Shown in pieces: positions 25,598 to 35,871 of a DNA stretch of 64,000 nucleotides. Within the stretch, counting starts at the first letter, position 1. Every line of letters begins with the position of its first letter. Source of the DNA: an uncultured Pelagibacteraceae bacterium. Lineage in GTDB: Bacteria > Pseudomonadota > Alphaproteobacteria > Pelagibacterales > Pelagibacteraceae. A program made the translations under genes and the position numbers. The stretch spans positions 1 to 64,000 of the forward strand of contig CACHWJ010000004.1 of assembly GCA_902583635.1 (NCBI GenBank), given 5' to 3'. Under the pieces are notes generated by a model. That model saw nothing but the letters and a program-made list of their open reading frames with translations. It was not told the origin of the DNA and ran no database searches.

Positions 25598-27283
25598 ATG
25601 AGTGATGTTAAATCAGATATCCAAATAGCTCGAGAAGCAAAAATGCAGCCTATAAATGAGGTATTAGCAAAGATAAATGTTCCAGATGAGAGTACTGCTT
25701 TCAGTCCAATGGGAAGACACATTGCAAAAATTAACCTGGAGTATTTAGACACATTAAAAGATAAACCAGAAGGGAAACTAATTTTAGTAACTGCAATTAC
25801 ACCTACACCTGCTGGTGAAGGTAAAACCACTACTTCAGTTGGTTTAACTGATGGATTAAATAAAATTGGAAAAAAATCTATAGTCTGCTTAAGAGAACCA
25901 AGTCTTGGGCCTTCATTTGGGATGAAAGGTGGTGCTGCTGGAGGAGGTTATGCTCAAGTTGTTCCAATGGAGCAAATTAATTTACATTTTACTGGAGATT
26001 TTCATGCAATTACATCAGCTCATAATTTATTATCAGCATTAATCGACAATCATATCTATTGGGGTAACAAATTAGGTATAGATGTAAGACGGATTGTTTG
26101 GAAAAGAGTTATGGATATGAATGACCGTTCATTAAGATCAATAAATATAAATTTAGGAGGAGTAGCAAATGGTTTTCCTAGGGAAGACGGATTTGATATT
26201 ACCGTTGCTTCAGAAATCATGGCAATTTTCTGCTTATCAAATGATTTGGACGATTTAGAAAAAAGAATTGGCAATATTACAATTGCTTATACAAGAGATA
26301 AGAAACCAGTTTACGCGAAAGACTTGAAAGCACATGGTCCAATGACTGTATTATTAAAAGATGCGATCAGACCAAATGTAACTCAAACATTAGAAAATAA
26401 TCCTGCAATTATTCATGGTGGTCCTTTTGCAAATATTGCACATGGATGTAACTCCGTTATAGCAACTAAAACTGGATTAAAACTTGCAGACTATGTTGTA
26501 ACAGAAGCAGGTTTTGGTGCAGACCTTGGGGCAGAAAAGTTTTTAGATATTAAGTGCAGAAAATCTAAATTAAAACCGAGTTGTGTTGTCATCGTAGCAA
26601 CAATTAGAGCTTTAAAAATGCATGGTGGTGTTGCAAAAGATGACTTAAAAAATGAAAATGTTGATGCTTTAAAAAAAGGTCTGGTGAATCTTGAAAGACA
26701 CATAGAAAATGTAAAAAAATTTGGATTACCTGTTGCGATTGCGGTTAATCATTTTATTAAAGATACAGATAGTGAAGTTAAAACTTTAATTGATTTTTGT
26801 GAAAACTTAGGGGTTAAAGCAAGTTTATGTACTCACTGGGCAAATGGTGGTGAAGGGACAAAAGAATTAGCAGCACACGTTGCTGATTTGTGTGAAAAAA
26901 AAGATGCCAGGTTTAATTTTCTTTATGAAAGTAAAACACCTCTGTTTAAAAAGATTGAGACAATTGCAAAAGAAATTTATAGAGCCGATGAAGTGATTGC
27001 TGATACAAGAATAAGAGATCAATTAAAAGGTTTTGAGGAGGCAGGCTATGGAGAATTGCCAATTTGTGTAGCAAAAACACAATACAGTTTTTCAACTGAT
27101 CCAAATCTTAAAGGTGCACCAACAGGTCATGTTTTGCCTGTAAGAGAAATAAGACTTTCGTCAGGTGCTGAATTTATTGTTGTTGTTTGTGGAGCAATTA
27201 TGACTATGCCGGGACTACCTCGTGTCCCTGCAGCAGACTCTATAAAACTAAATGATAAGGGTGATATCGAAGGATTATTCTAA
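25598..27283 (+). CDS. fhs: Formate--tetrahydrofolate ligase
   Basis: The 561-residue enzyme that interconverts formate, ATP and THF with 10-formyl-THF. The P-loop is [15 protein letters not shown] (Lys76), with [20 protein letters not shown] and [19 protein letters not shown] as strong family marks, and [14 protein letters not shown] near the C-terminus. In SAR11-type genomes it can run in the formate-releasing, ATP-forming direction to dissipate one-carbon units from methylated compounds. It is divergent from soxBDAG and overlaps the convergent amidotransferase gene end by nine bases. An AGGA Shine-Dalgarno-like box lies eight bases before the ATG. Confidence 0.97.
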   Translation: MSDVKSDIQIAREAKMQPINEVLAKINVPDESTAFSPMGRHIAKINLEYLDTLKDKPEGKLILVTAITPTPAGEGKTTTSVGLTDGLNKIGKKSIVCLREPSLGPSFGMKGGAAGGGYAQVVPMEQINLHFTGDFHAITSAHNLLSALIDNHIYWGNKLGIDVRRIVWKRVMDMNDRSLRSININLGGVANGFPREDGFDITVASEIMAIFCLSNDLDDLEKRIGNITIAYTRDKKPVYAKDLKAHGPMTVLLKDAIRPNVTQTLENNPAIIHGGPFANIAHGCNSVIATKTGLKLADYVVTEAGFGADLGAEKFLDIKCRKSKLKPSCVVIVATIRALKMHGGVAKDDLKNENVDALKKGLVNLERHIENVKKFGLPVAIAVNHFIKDTDSEVKTLIDFCENLGVKASLCTHWANGGEGTKELAAHVADLCEKKDARFNFLYESKTPLFKKIETIAKEIYRADEVIADTRIRDQLKGFEEAGYGELPICVAKTQYSFSTDPNLKGAPTGHVLPVREIRLSSGAEFIVVVCGAIMTMPGLPRVPAADSIKLNDKGDIEGLF

Positions 27284-28063
27284 ATTAAGGTAATTTAACC
27301 AATTTTCTAATTCCCTCATCCTAGAAATTTTATCAAGCTTCTTATTTTCACTTTCAATATGTTGTATGTGATTGTTAATTTCCTTCTCGTCACTAAAAGC
27401 TTCTTTTTTTAGTAGCTTCTCTTTTCTAAAAACAATAATGTTAATCATTTTGTTATAAGTAATTTCTGGATGATATTGAAGCCCCCAGATATCACAATCA
27501 TTTACTTTAAAGTTTAAACCTTGAACTTTATTAATTGGATTTGAAGCTAATAATACAGAATTTTGTGGCATGGTAACTACTTCATCAAAATTAAAAGCAG
27601 GTGTATTAAATTTTTTTTTTTTATTTTTGTAAAGTGGATGGTTTAATCCCCTTTCATTTATTTCAATATCAACTGCAATTCCTTTATGTGAACCTTTAGT
27701 GCCTTTTTTGACCTCGCCTCCTGCAGCTGTGACAGCTACTTGCATACCCCAACATATTGCTAAGATTTTTTTGATTTTTTTTTGACATTCTTTCATAAAC
27801 TGAATCTGTCTTCTGATTTCAGGAGTGTCGTTATAAATATTTAAGCTACTACCACCCCAAATAAGTCCATCATAACTGTTCAGATCGTCTATATTTTTAA
27901 ATATATTTTCATCTGATGAAGGATTAACAACATCTGTAGTTAAATCTTTTGTGAAAAAACTAAGACTATCCCTCAAACTTTCAGTATGTGTTTGAATACC
28001 TGCAGATGAAAAATGTTGATTTTCTTCTCTCAAATTTCCTTCAACAATTAATATTTTTTTCAT
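27275..28063 (-). CDS. Class I glutamine amidotransferase-like protein
   Basis: A 262-residue GATase1 domain protein. The nucleophile elbow is [10 protein letters not shown] (Cys104), and the catalytic His198 and Glu200 are in WGLQYHPEI. The start [18 protein letters not shown] resembles stand-alone GATase1 proteins of the GMP-synthase-like or PuuD-like branch. It may hydrolyse gamma-glutamyl amides or release ammonia from glutamine; the partner is not known. Its ATG overlaps the stop of the upstream iron alcohol dehydrogenase gene by one base (TAATG), so they form a two-gene operon. Confidence 0.8.
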   Translation of the reverse strand: MKKILIVEGNLREENQHFSSAGIQTHTESLRDSLSFFTKDLTTDVVNPSSDENIFKNIDDLNSYDGLIWGGSSLNIYNDTPEIRRQIQFMKECQKKIKKILAICWGMQVAVTAAGGEVKKGTKGSHKGIAVDIEINERGLNHPLYKNKKKKFNTPAFNFDEVVTMPQNSVLLASNPINKVQGLNFKVNDCDIWGLQYHPEITYNKMINIIVFRKEKLLKKEAFSDEKEINNHIQHIESENKKLDKISRMRELENWLNYLNLE

Positions 28064-29220
28064 TAAAACAAATTTCCAGAAATGCTTTTTTCATACATTT
28101 CTTTCAAATCCTTTTGATTAATTTTTTTTGGGTTTCCTACAGTAGATGGATCTTCAAAAGCCATTAAAGAAAGTTCATCAAGATTAATATTATTACAGTC
28201 CATCACATCTGATAATTTATGAGGTATATTTAAATCTTTTCTTAAATCTAAAATCCATTCTAAAAAACTATCAAAACTTTTATTTACATTTAAATAATCA
28301 CAAATTTCTAATATCTTGTGTTCTATTTCACTTTTATTAAATGACAATACATATGGCATAAATATTGCATTTGATAAACCATGATGAATGTTAAACTTTG
28401 AGTTAACTGGATGACTTAAAGAATGAATAGCACCAAGGCCTTTTTGGAATGCAGTTGAGCCCATCGATGAAGCCGAGAGTAAACTCATTCTTGCTTCAAT
28501 GTTTTTTCCATCTTTATAGGCAGTAATTAAATATTTTTTAATTAATTTAATACCTTCAATTGCAATACCATTTGCCATTGGATGAAAACCTGGTGTACAA
28601 AACGCCTCAAGATTATGTGCTAGTGCATCCATGCCAGTAGCTGCTGTTAATCTAGGCGAAAGATCTAGAGTTAAAACTGGATCTAAAATAACAATTGATG
28701 GCAACATCTTTGGATGAAAAATAATTTTTTTAACAGCTGTATCTTTATTTATAATTGCTGAAGCCCGTCCAGTTTCAGAGCCTGTTCCAGCAGTTGTAGG
28801 TATTGCTATAATACTTGGAATTTTAGAGCTTTCAGCTCTTTTCCAATAGTCTCCAATATCCTCAAAATCCCAAATTGGCCTTTCTTGACCACACATAAAT
28901 GCTATTGCCTTACCAACATCAAGTGCACTTCCACCACCAATTGCTATTACACCGTCGCAATTAGATTTGTTATAGACTTTTACACCTTCATCTACATTTT
29001 GACCTATTGGATTTCCTGAAAAGTTTGAAAAAATTTCCAAATTATTAAATTTTTTTTTTAAATTCTGTAATATACGTTTAATCATATCAAGATTAATTAA
29101 ATCTTTATCAGTAACGAATAATGGATTTGATATTTTTAGATCTTGGCAGGCATCAACTAAATCATTGATCCTATTTTTGCCTACCCACATCAAAGTTGGG
29201 TAATTCCAATTATGTTTCAT
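28063..29220 (-). CDS. Iron-containing alcohol dehydrogenase
   Basis: A 385-residue group III (Fe-dependent) dehydrogenase using NAD(P). Cofactor-binding region DGVIAIGGGSALDVGKAIAF (about residues 91-110) and AIPTTAGTGSETGRASAIIN are typical. Metal ligands appear in MDALAHNLEAF and in GAIHSLSHPVNSKFNIHHGL, which provides the Fe-coordinating histidines. The family is broad (1,2-propanediol, methanol, succinic semialdehyde, aldehydes), so the substrate is undetermined. It is coupled to the amidotransferase gene and divergent from tmm across 78 b; a role in aldehyde or formaldehyde handling would fit but is inference. Confidence 0.88.
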   Translation of the reverse strand: MKHNWNYPTLMWVGKNRINDLVDACQDLKISNPLFVTDKDLINLDMIKRILQNLKKKFNNLEIFSNFSGNPIGQNVDEGVKVYNKSNCDGVIAIGGGSALDVGKAIAFMCGQERPIWDFEDIGDYWKRAESSKIPSIIAIPTTAGTGSETGRASAIINKDTAVKKIIFHPKMLPSIVILDPVLTLDLSPRLTAATGMDALAHNLEAFCTPGFHPMANGIAIEGIKLIKKYLITAYKDGKNIEARMSLLSASSMGSTAFQKGLGAIHSLSHPVNSKFNIHHGLSNAIFMPYVLSFNKSEIEHKILEICDYLNVNKSFDSFLEWILDLRKDLNIPHKLSDVMDCNNINLDELSLMAFEDPSTVGNPKKINQKDLKEMYEKSISGNLF

Positions 29221-29297
29221 AGTAAATAAAAAATTTATTTTTCTTTTTTTTGTAAGTAAGATATATTTATAGAATTATTAATGATAGGAAAATTTAG

Positions 29298-30629
29298 ATG
29301 TCTAAAGTAGCAATTATAGGTGCGGGTCCATGTGGTCTTTCGATGTTAAGAGCATTTGAACATTTGGAAAATAAAGGTGAAAAAATACCTGAAATAGTTT
29401 GTTTCGAAAAACAAGATAACTGGGGTGGCCTTTGGAATTATAGCTGGAGAACAGGTTCTGACCAATATGGAGATCCAGTACCAAACAGCATGTACAGATA
29501 TTTATGGTCAAACGGTCCTAAAGAATGTTTGGAATTTGCTGATTATTCTTTTGATGACCACTTTGGTAAACCAATACCATCTTTTCCTCCTAGAGAAGTT
29601 CTATATGACTATATAGTTGGACGAGTAAGCAAAGGTAATTTAAAACATAAAATTAAATTTAATACTCGAGTTACAAATACCTCATTCAAAAATGACAAGT
29701 TTGAAATTAGCTATCAAGATAAAGCTAATAATAAAATTTTAACTGAAAATTTTGATTATTTGGTTATTTCGACTGGTCATTTTTCTGTTCCTTTTATCCC
29801 AGAATATAAGGGGATGAATTCCTTTCCTGGAAGAATTATGCATTCTCACGACTTTAGAGATGCCGAAGAATTCAGAGATAAAAATGTAATTGTTCTTGGC
29901 AGTAGCTATTCTGCAGAAGATGTTGCGCTACAGTGTAATAAATATGGAGCTAAAAGTGTTACTATTGGTTATAGACACAATCCAATGGGATTTAAATGGC
30001 CCAAAGGTATGAAAGAAGTTCATTACTTAGATAAACTTGATGGTAAAAATGCAATATTCAAAGATGGAACAAAACAAGAGGCAGATGTCATAATTTTATG
30101 CACTGGTTATCTACATCATTTCCCATTTTTAGATGAAAGTTTAAAATTAAAAACTCATAATAGATTATACCCACCAAAATTATACAAGGGGGTAGTATGG
30201 CAAGATAATCATAAAATTTTATATTTAGGAATGCAGGATCAATTTCATACTTTTAATATGTTTGATTGCCAAGCTTGGTATGCAAGAGACGTTATTATGG
30301 GTAAGATTAAAATGCCTAGTAATGATGAAATAGAAAAGGACATTAACAAGTGGGTTGGTATGGAAGAAAAATTAGAAAATCCAGATCAAATGATAGATTT
30401 TCAAACAGAATATACTAAAGAACTTCATGAAATGTCAGATTATCCTAATATAGATTTTGAATTAATTAGAAAACATTTCAAAGAGTGGGAGCATCATAAA
30501 GTTGAAGATATTCTAACTTATAGAAATAAATCCTTTTCTTCACCTGTGACTGGTTCCATTGCTCCAATCCATCATACGCCTTGGGAAAAAGCAATGGACG
30601 ATTCTATGAAAACTTTTCTGAATAAATAA
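29298..30629 (+). CDS. tmm: Trimethylamine monooxygenase
   Basis: A flavin-containing monooxygenase of 443 residues that oxidises trimethylamine to trimethylamine N-oxide using NADPH and O2. The FAD motif is VAIIGAGPCGLSML (residues 4-17), the FMO signature is FPGRIMHSHDFRD and the NADPH motif is VIVLGSSYSAEDVAL. The sequence opening (PEIVCFEKQDNWGGLWNYSW) and the length agree with bacterial Tmm. Neighbouring genes support it: the betaine/TMAO ABC system and Tdm follow. It is convergent with the GpsA gene, separated by only three bases. Alternative FMO substrates such as dimethylsulfide and other tertiary amines are known for Tmm. Confidence 0.93.
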   Translation: MSKVAIIGAGPCGLSMLRAFEHLENKGEKIPEIVCFEKQDNWGGLWNYSWRTGSDQYGDPVPNSMYRYLWSNGPKECLEFADYSFDDHFGKPIPSFPPREVLYDYIVGRVSKGNLKHKIKFNTRVTNTSFKNDKFEISYQDKANNKILTENFDYLVISTGHFSVPFIPEYKGMNSFPGRIMHSHDFRDAEEFRDKNVIVLGSSYSAEDVALQCNKYGAKSVTIGYRHNPMGFKWPKGMKEVHYLDKLDGKNAIFKDGTKQEADVIILCTGYLHHFPFLDESLKLKTHNRLYPPKLYKGVVWQDNHKILYLGMQDQFHTFNMFDCQAWYARDVIMGKIKMPSNDEIEKDINKWVGMEEKLENPDQMIDFQTEYTKELHEMSDYPNIDFELIRKHFKEWEHHKVEDILTYRNKSFSSPVTGSIAPIHHTPWEKAMDDSMKTFLNK

Positions 30630-30632
30630 AAT

Positions 30633-31592
30633 TTAATATTTTATTTTTAATTTTTTATTTTTTGTAATTGCATTTAATAATGCGATCATTAATGGAATTT
30701 TTTTAGGATTAATTTTCTTGAAAATATATGGAGCAATTTCAAAAGCAAGATCAGCTCCCTCAACTGTATCTTCTTTCATATATTTTCTCTTAGCTGATTT
30801 AAAAGTAAAACCTTTTCCAAGATATTCACCCATTTTACTATTTCTGCCACCAACTGCACTTACATAAAGATCTCCTATACCAGCAAGTCCATAAACAGTT
30901 TCCTTTTTCCCCTTAAAATGTTTAATTAAATAATCCATTTCATTAATAGATTTTCTAAATAAAGCTGAAGATGTATTCTCACCTTGTCCTGATCCAATTA
31001 TCATAGAATATATATTTTTAATAGCTGAAGAAAACTCTACACCTCTAACATCAGTTGTATGTTCTGTCTTATAATACTTAGTGGATATTATCTTCCCAAT
31101 ATCTTTTGCTACCTTAATATTTTTATTCCCAATAACAGTGTAACTCTTTATCTTTCGAGCAAGCTCTTTTGCTAAACACGGACCTTTTAAGACAGAAATA
31201 TTTAGTTTATTGTTATTTTTAATAAGCTGTTCAGACATAGTAATAATTCTTTTTGTTTTATCTAACTTTAGTCCTTTAGTAAGAACCAAAATAGGAGTTT
31301 TACTTTTAAGATGTGACAAATATTTACTAATTATTTCTATTCCTACAGAACTTACAGCTACAACTATAAGATCCCATTTTAAATTTAACATTTCAGGAAC
31401 AAATTTTTTTGTTTTTATTTTTTTTGGTAAATTAATTTTTAAAGATGGATGAAACTTTTTTTTAAGATTTAATTTACTAATTAATTTAATATTATGTGGC
31501 TCAGAAAGTGTTACATGGTGTCTATTTTCAATTAAAGGAATAGAAAAAGCAGCTCCCATTGCTCCTGACCCTATAATCAAAATTTTTTTCAT
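30633..31592 (-). CDS. gpsA: Glycerol-3-phosphate dehydrogenase (NAD(P)+)
   Basis: A 319-residue GpsA, which reduces dihydroxyacetone phosphate to glycerol-3-phosphate for lipid synthesis. The nucleotide-binding start is MKKILIIGSGAMGAAFSIPL, and the active-site regions LKGPCLAKELARKI, GVEFSSAIKNIYSMIIGSGQ and VYGLAGIGDLYVSAVGGRNS fit the family. I chose the ATG at 31592 because it begins directly at the Rossmann strand; the open frame extends 17 codons further into the permease gene. It starts 11 b after the permease stop, so it is co-transcribed with the ABC genes without an obvious functional link. Confidence 0.88.
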   Translation of the reverse strand: MKKILIIGSGAMGAAFSIPLIENRHHVTLSEPHNIKLISKLNLKKKFHPSLKINLPKKIKTKKFVPEMLNLKWDLIVVAVSSVGIEIISKYLSHLKSKTPILVLTKGLKLDKTKRIITMSEQLIKNNNKLNISVLKGPCLAKELARKIKSYTVIGNKNIKVAKDIGKIISTKYYKTEHTTDVRGVEFSSAIKNIYSMIIGSGQGENTSSALFRKSINEMDYLIKHFKGKKETVYGLAGIGDLYVSAVGGRNSKMGEYLGKGFTFKSAKRKYMKEDTVEGADLAFEIAPYIFKKINPKKIPLMIALLNAITKNKKLKIKY

Positions 31593-31603
31593 TTTTAAAA
31601 AAA

Positions 31604-33757
31604 TTAGGCTATTCCTAAATGTTTCTTTCTTTTGCCAACCCAAGTTCTTATCAAATTGTCAAAAATTAACCCAATAAATGCTACACAAATACCTAATGTC
31701 AGACCAATACCTGCACCATTTTTATCAGATAAAGCTTTTAAAATATATTGACCTAAGTCTTCTGTCCCAATGAAGGCTCCAATAATTACCATGAATAGAG
31801 CAAAAACTATTGTTTGATTTAAACCAAGCATCATGTGAGGAAAAGCTAATGGGAATTCAATTTTTGTTAATCGTTGAAACTTATTTACACCAGACATCGT
31901 TGCAGCTTCATGTAAACCTACTGGAACACTTCTAAAGCCTTCAATTGTATATCTAGTTGCAGGAATTGTAGCGTAAACAATCACAGCAATTAAAACTGAT
32001 GTGTCTGTTATTCCAAATAACATCATTACTGGAATTAAATATACAAAAGATGGAAAGGTTTGAAATATATCACAAACTCCTAACATAAATTTTGCAGCCC
32101 TCTTACTTTGAAAACATAAGGTTCCAACTGTAAAACCAATTAAGCATGAAACTATAACTCCAAAAGTTGCCATGTATGTTGTAACCAATGCTCTGTCCCA
32201 CCATGGACTAAGGGCTATAAATAAAGTTAACCCACATACTACTAATGCTGATCTAATTCCACCAATTAAGTAACCAGCCCCAACTACTAAAACTATTGTA
32301 GCAACAGCAGGCATTCTCAAATAAAGCGCTCGCATTGGCTGTAATACCTCTTGAATTAACCATGTGTTAAATGCTTTTATATATACGAAGAATGTATCAA
32401 AGATCCAATCAACTCCTTTGTTCCAAAAATCTGCAGTTGATATTCCTTTGTTGTGTGGAATTTCAAATAAATAATTGAATGTACCTTTGAACAAAAAAGT
32501 TCCAATATATGCAAGTATAATTCCTACAACAAACGCTCCTGCAAAAAATATAGCATTTTTATTCCTTTCGAAAAATGTAAGATTACCAAAATAGTCATTT
32601 TGTTTATTTGCCCAGGCTAAGGACATTTTATCTAATAATATTGCAATAAGACTAATACATAAACCTGCTTCTAAAGCTAATCCAATATTAAGCTGATTAA
32701 GAGCTAATAATAAATTGAATCCTAAACCTTTTGCTCCAATAAATGCAGAGATAACCGCCATTGAAAAACAAACCATTATCACCTGATTAACTCCGATTAG
32801 TATATCTCTTCTAGCCGTAGGAATTAATACTTTGAACATTAATTGCCAATTGTTACATCCACTCATTTTGCCGGCTTCAATTACTTCAGGTGGTATGGCT
32901 CTTAATCCTAGTAAAGTTAATAATATCATTGGTGGAATGGCAACTATCATGGTTATAATCACTGCCGCATGATCACCTACTCCAAATAAAACTAGCGCAG
33001 GTACAAGAACTGCATATTGTGGCATGGTTTGCATAACCAAGAGAATTGGATAAAGAGCTTTTTCCACTCGTTTACTTTTAAATGCAGATATACCTAAACC
33101 TAGTCCAAATATAAAAGACAATGGCGCGGCAACTAAAATAAACGATAAAGTTTGCATAGATGGTTTCCACTGACCAAAAATAGAAATGTAAACCATTGTT
33201 AATCCTGCGAAAATGGCTAAACCTTTACCACTCAATTTATAAGATAATATTGTGGCACCCGCTGCAACAATAGTCCATGGTAAACCTGGTAATTCTGCCC
33301 ATGGATTTGCATCAATAAAATCCCAACTTGTAAATGCAACAATAGTTTCTAATCCACCTAATAAAATCTCTCTAATTAACTCAATTATAAAGGTCATAAA
33401 TGCAGTTAAATTTCTACTTATTTGTAAGAGAAGTGGTCTAGTTTTAAATTCTTGTGTATCTTCATTCCAAAACTCCATCGGCATCCAGTCGTTCATTAGG
33501 AAAAATAACGAGTCATTTATCCATATAGGTAACCATCCAAGTAACGGAGGTAATCTCCAAAAGACATCAAAAGCATAATACCTTACCTCCTTGCCAGCAA
33601 AAACAAAGGTGCTTTGATTGGGGTCTTTAACAAACTCTGCCTGACCTCTTATAAATTTATATGTTTCAGGAACTTCGATTGCAAAACATAATGCAAAAAA
33701 AACAATTAATAAAAACAACCACTGAAATATTTTTGGATTTTTTTTTAAAAATTCCAT
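31604..33757 (-). CDS. Betaine/TMAO ABC transporter permease, two permease units fused
   Basis: A 717-residue inner-membrane protein made of two ProW-like permease units in tandem. Each unit has its own EAA loop contacting the ATPase: EAGKMSGCNNWQLMFKVLIP at about residues 294-313 and EAATMSGVNKFQRLTKIEFP at about 600-620. About twelve or more transmembrane helices are predicted. This fused form is the kind seen in marine TMAO transporters of the TmoXWV type. It starts 3 b after the ATPase gene stop. The substrate (TMAO, betaine or both) is inferred from the neighbouring tmm and tdm genes. Confidence 0.88.
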   Translation of the reverse strand: MEFLKKNPKIFQWLFLLIVFFALCFAIEVPETYKFIRGQAEFVKDPNQSTFVFAGKEVRYYAFDVFWRLPPLLGWLPIWINDSLFFLMNDWMPMEFWNEDTQEFKTRPLLLQISRNLTAFMTFIIELIREILLGGLETIVAFTSWDFIDANPWAELPGLPWTIVAAGATILSYKLSGKGLAIFAGLTMVYISIFGQWKPSMQTLSFILVAAPLSFIFGLGLGISAFKSKRVEKALYPILLVMQTMPQYAVLVPALVLFGVGDHAAVIITMIVAIPPMILLTLLGLRAIPPEVIEAGKMSGCNNWQLMFKVLIPTARRDILIGVNQVIMVCFSMAVISAFIGAKGLGFNLLLALNQLNIGLALEAGLCISLIAILLDKMSLAWANKQNDYFGNLTFFERNKNAIFFAGAFVVGIILAYIGTFLFKGTFNYLFEIPHNKGISTADFWNKGVDWIFDTFFVYIKAFNTWLIQEVLQPMRALYLRMPAVATIVLVVGAGYLIGGIRSALVVCGLTLFIALSPWWDRALVTTYMATFGVIVSCLIGFTVGTLCFQSKRAAKFMLGVCDIFQTFPSFVYLIPVMMLFGITDTSVLIAVIVYATIPATRYTIEGFRSVPVGLHEAATMSGVNKFQRLTKIEFPLAFPHMMLGLNQTIVFALFMVIIGAFIGTEDLGQYILKALSDKNGAGIGLTLGICVAFIGLIFDNLIRTWVGKRKKHLGIA

Positions 33758-33760
33758 AAT

Positions 33761-34792
33761 TTAATTTCCATTTTTCCTTCCACCAAAAACTGTATTAATT
33801 ATCTTTGTAGGATTAATAGAGCCTATAATTTTATTATTACTATCTATAACTCCTACAGTTTTTTCTTGAGTTAGAATTTTTTCAGCAACATTTTCAATAA
33901 TCTCATCTTTTGAAACTGTTAAATCTCCTAAATTATCACTTGTAGATTGATCCATTACATCTTCAATTAACAAAACTTTTTCCCTTGGGACTTCTTCAGT
34001 AAATTTTCTCACATATTCAGTTGCAGGATTTAAAACTATTTTAGCAGGTGTATCTAATTGTTCAATTATACCATCCTTCATAATTGCTATTCGATCAGCT
34101 AGCTTTAAAGCTTCGTCAAAATCATGAGTGATGAACATTATAGTTTTTTGCAATTTATCTTGAAGTCTTAAAAACTCATCCTGCATTTCTTTTCGGATCA
34201 AAGGATCTAATGCTGAAAAAGGCTCATCTAAAAACCAAATATCCGGCTCTACAGCTAAGGATCTTGCAATACCTACTCTTTGCTGTTGTCCACCTGAAAG
34301 TTCTCTTGGAAAATAGTTTTCCCTTCCGTCTAATCCAACCAACTTAACCATATCCATTGCCTTACTAATGCTTTTATCAGTATTAATTCCTTTAATCTGT
34401 AATGGAAATGCTATATTTTCAACTACAGTTTTGTGCGGCAACAACGCAAAGCTTTGAAAAACCATTCCCATTTTATTTCTTCTAAGATCAATAAGTTCTT
34501 TGTTGTTCAGCTCCAATAAATTTTGACCTTCTATAAAAATTTTTCCACCTGTTGCATCTGTTAGTCTTGAAATACATCTAAGCAATGTTGATTTACCCGA
34601 CCCAGATAAACCCATCACAACCAACATTTCTCCTTTTGCTACTTCAAAGGAAGCATTGTTAACTCCAACTATACATCCATTTTCTTGAAAAGTTTTTGCA
34701 TCTACGTTTCCATTAGCTTCTTGGAGCATTTTTTTGGCATTCTCTCCAAAAATTTTGTAAACAGATTCACATTTAATAACTGTATCAGACAT
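33761..34792 (-). CDS. Betaine/TMAO ABC transporter ATP-binding protein
   Basis: A 343-residue ProV-like ATPase. Walker A is GLSGSGKST (residues 61-69), Q-loop region GMVFQSFALLPH, signature LSGGQQQRVGIAR, and Walker B DIWFLDEPFSALD, followed by the H-loop in FITHDFDEALKLAD. The C-terminal part after about residue 260 includes a single CBS-like segment (ILTQEKTVGVIDSNNKIIGS), which in ProV/OpuAA proteins can sense ionic strength. It is preceded by a 66-b gap and directly followed by the permease gene. Confidence 0.92.
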   Translation of the reverse strand: MSDTVIKCESVYKIFGENAKKMLQEANGNVDAKTFQENGCIVGVNNASFEVAKGEMLVVMGLSGSGKSTLLRCISRLTDATGGKIFIEGQNLLELNNKELIDLRRNKMGMVFQSFALLPHKTVVENIAFPLQIKGINTDKSISKAMDMVKLVGLDGRENYFPRELSGGQQQRVGIARSLAVEPDIWFLDEPFSALDPLIRKEMQDEFLRLQDKLQKTIMFITHDFDEALKLADRIAIMKDGIIEQLDTPAKIVLNPATEYVRKFTEEVPREKVLLIEDVMDQSTSDNLGDLTVSKDEIIENVAEKILTQEKTVGVIDSNNKIIGSINPTKIINTVFGGRKNGN

Positions 34793-34858
34793 AAATTATT
34801 ATTAAGTTATACGAAATTTAGTTGAATTAATATGTATATAATGCTCGTCTCTCCTTAA

Positions 34859-35410
34859 TTAAAAATTTTTGATATAATAAATTCTAGTATCAATACCAGT
34901 ACTCAAGAAACTTAACGCCTCCCCACTTACTTTAATTTCTTCATCTACTCCAACATTGTTTCCACTAACTGTGAAACCTGCAAAACATTTATTTTTTTCT
35001 TCATCCCATTCAACAAATGTTTCATCAATTTTGTTGCCATTAATTGTATAAATTTCATGCGCTCTAAAGTTAAGAAAATTAGCCCCCATTATCGCTCTTT
35101 GAGGAATAAGTTTTGTTGCTTTACAGACTTTCTCGTAAACATCGACAGATAGTCTATGATGATCAGTTCCATCAAAAGCAACTAAAATTCCAGATGGCAG
35201 ACTTGATATTAATTCATTTAATTTTCTTTCTTCTGCAATTCTTTCTTCTTCTATTTTCATCCTTTTTACTAAATCATCACCTTCTCCAAAAATATTGTTT
35301 AAAATAACAAATGATAAAATGATGATTAAGGTAATTATTATTAATCCACCAAACTGTCTAACCTGCTCTGGTAATTCTTTTAATTTGTTAAAATAATTTT
35401 CTTGAGACAT
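34859..35410 (-). CDS. Membrane-anchored protein of unknown function inside the transporter operon
   Basis: A 183-residue protein from the ATG at 35410, which overlaps the stop of the MORN gene (TAATG); the longer frame start nine codons upstream lies within that gene and is less likely. One transmembrane helix (GLIIITLIIILSFVILNNIF, about residues 22-41) is followed by a charged helix (KRMKIEEERIAEERKLNELI) and a soluble domain with VCKATKLIPQRAIMGANFLN and WDEEKNKCFAGFTVSGNNVG. No family recognised. It is placed between the substrate-binding gene and the ABC ATPase. Confidence 0.65.
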   Translation of the reverse strand: MSQENYFNKLKELPEQVRQFGGLIIITLIIILSFVILNNIFGEGDDLVKRMKIEEERIAEERKLNELISSLPSGILVAFDGTDHHRLSVDVYEKVCKATKLIPQRAIMGANFLNFRAHEIYTINGNKIDETFVEWDEEKNKCFAGFTVSGNNVGVDEEIKVSGEALSFLSTGIDTRIYYIKNF

Positions 35411-35787
35411 TATTCTTGTAGTTTTCCATTTTTCCAAATTCCTGATTTTTGCTTTCCATCAGCCCAAGTGAATGTTCCTTGACCATTCATAAAACCATTC
35501 GCCCACTCACCGTCATAAGTAGAACCATCTGGGAATGTTAATAGTCCTTGTCCACTCCACACACTATTTTTAAATTCACCTTTATAGATATATCCATTTG
35601 GCCAAGTTTCTACTCCCTGACCTTGTTTCTTAGTTTCAACCCACTCTCCTTCATAAGTAGTTTTATCAGTATAAACCCATTTTCCATATCCGTTTTCACA
35701 ATTTCCCTCTTTACATCCAGTACTTCGTGCAAAAACTGATGAACTAATAAAAAAAGTTAAAATTAAAAATAAAAAAATATTTTTCAT
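35410..35787 (-). CDS. Exported MORN-repeat protein
   Basis: A 125-residue protein with a signal peptide (cleavage near residue 20, SSSVFA) and three to four MORN repeats: YEGEWVETKKQGQGVETWPNG-like units beginning at about residues 45, 68 and 90, the last ending SGIWKNGKLQE. A cysteine pair (Cys24, Cys29 in TGCKEGNCENG) begins the mature domain. MORN repeats commonly bind proteins or lipids; no enzyme domain is attached here. It overlaps the following membrane-anchored gene by one base and lies downstream of the terminator that follows the substrate-binding gene. Confidence 0.85.
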   Translation of the reverse strand: MKNIFLFLILTFFISSSVFARSTGCKEGNCENGYGKWVYTDKTTYEGEWVETKKQGQGVETWPNGYIYKGEFKNSVWSGQGLLTFPDGSTYDGEWANGFMNGQGTFTWADGKQKSGIWKNGKLQE

Positions 35788-35812
35788 TGGTTTATTTTAT
35801 ACAAAAATTAAA

Positions 35813-35849
35813 TAAAAAAAAATCCCCCCCAACATAGTTGGGAGAGATT
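35813..35849 (-). terminator. Intrinsic terminator after the substrate-binding protein gene
   Basis: Read on the minus strand, AATCTCTCCCAAC and GTTGGGGGGGATT form a 13-bp stem (two G-U wobbles) around a TAT loop, followed by a run of about nine Ts. It lies 23-59 b past the substrate-binding protein stop. Its strength would favour more binding protein than membrane components if some transcripts read through. Confidence 0.8.
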
Positions 35850-35871
35850 TATAAGTTTTATATTTTTAACC

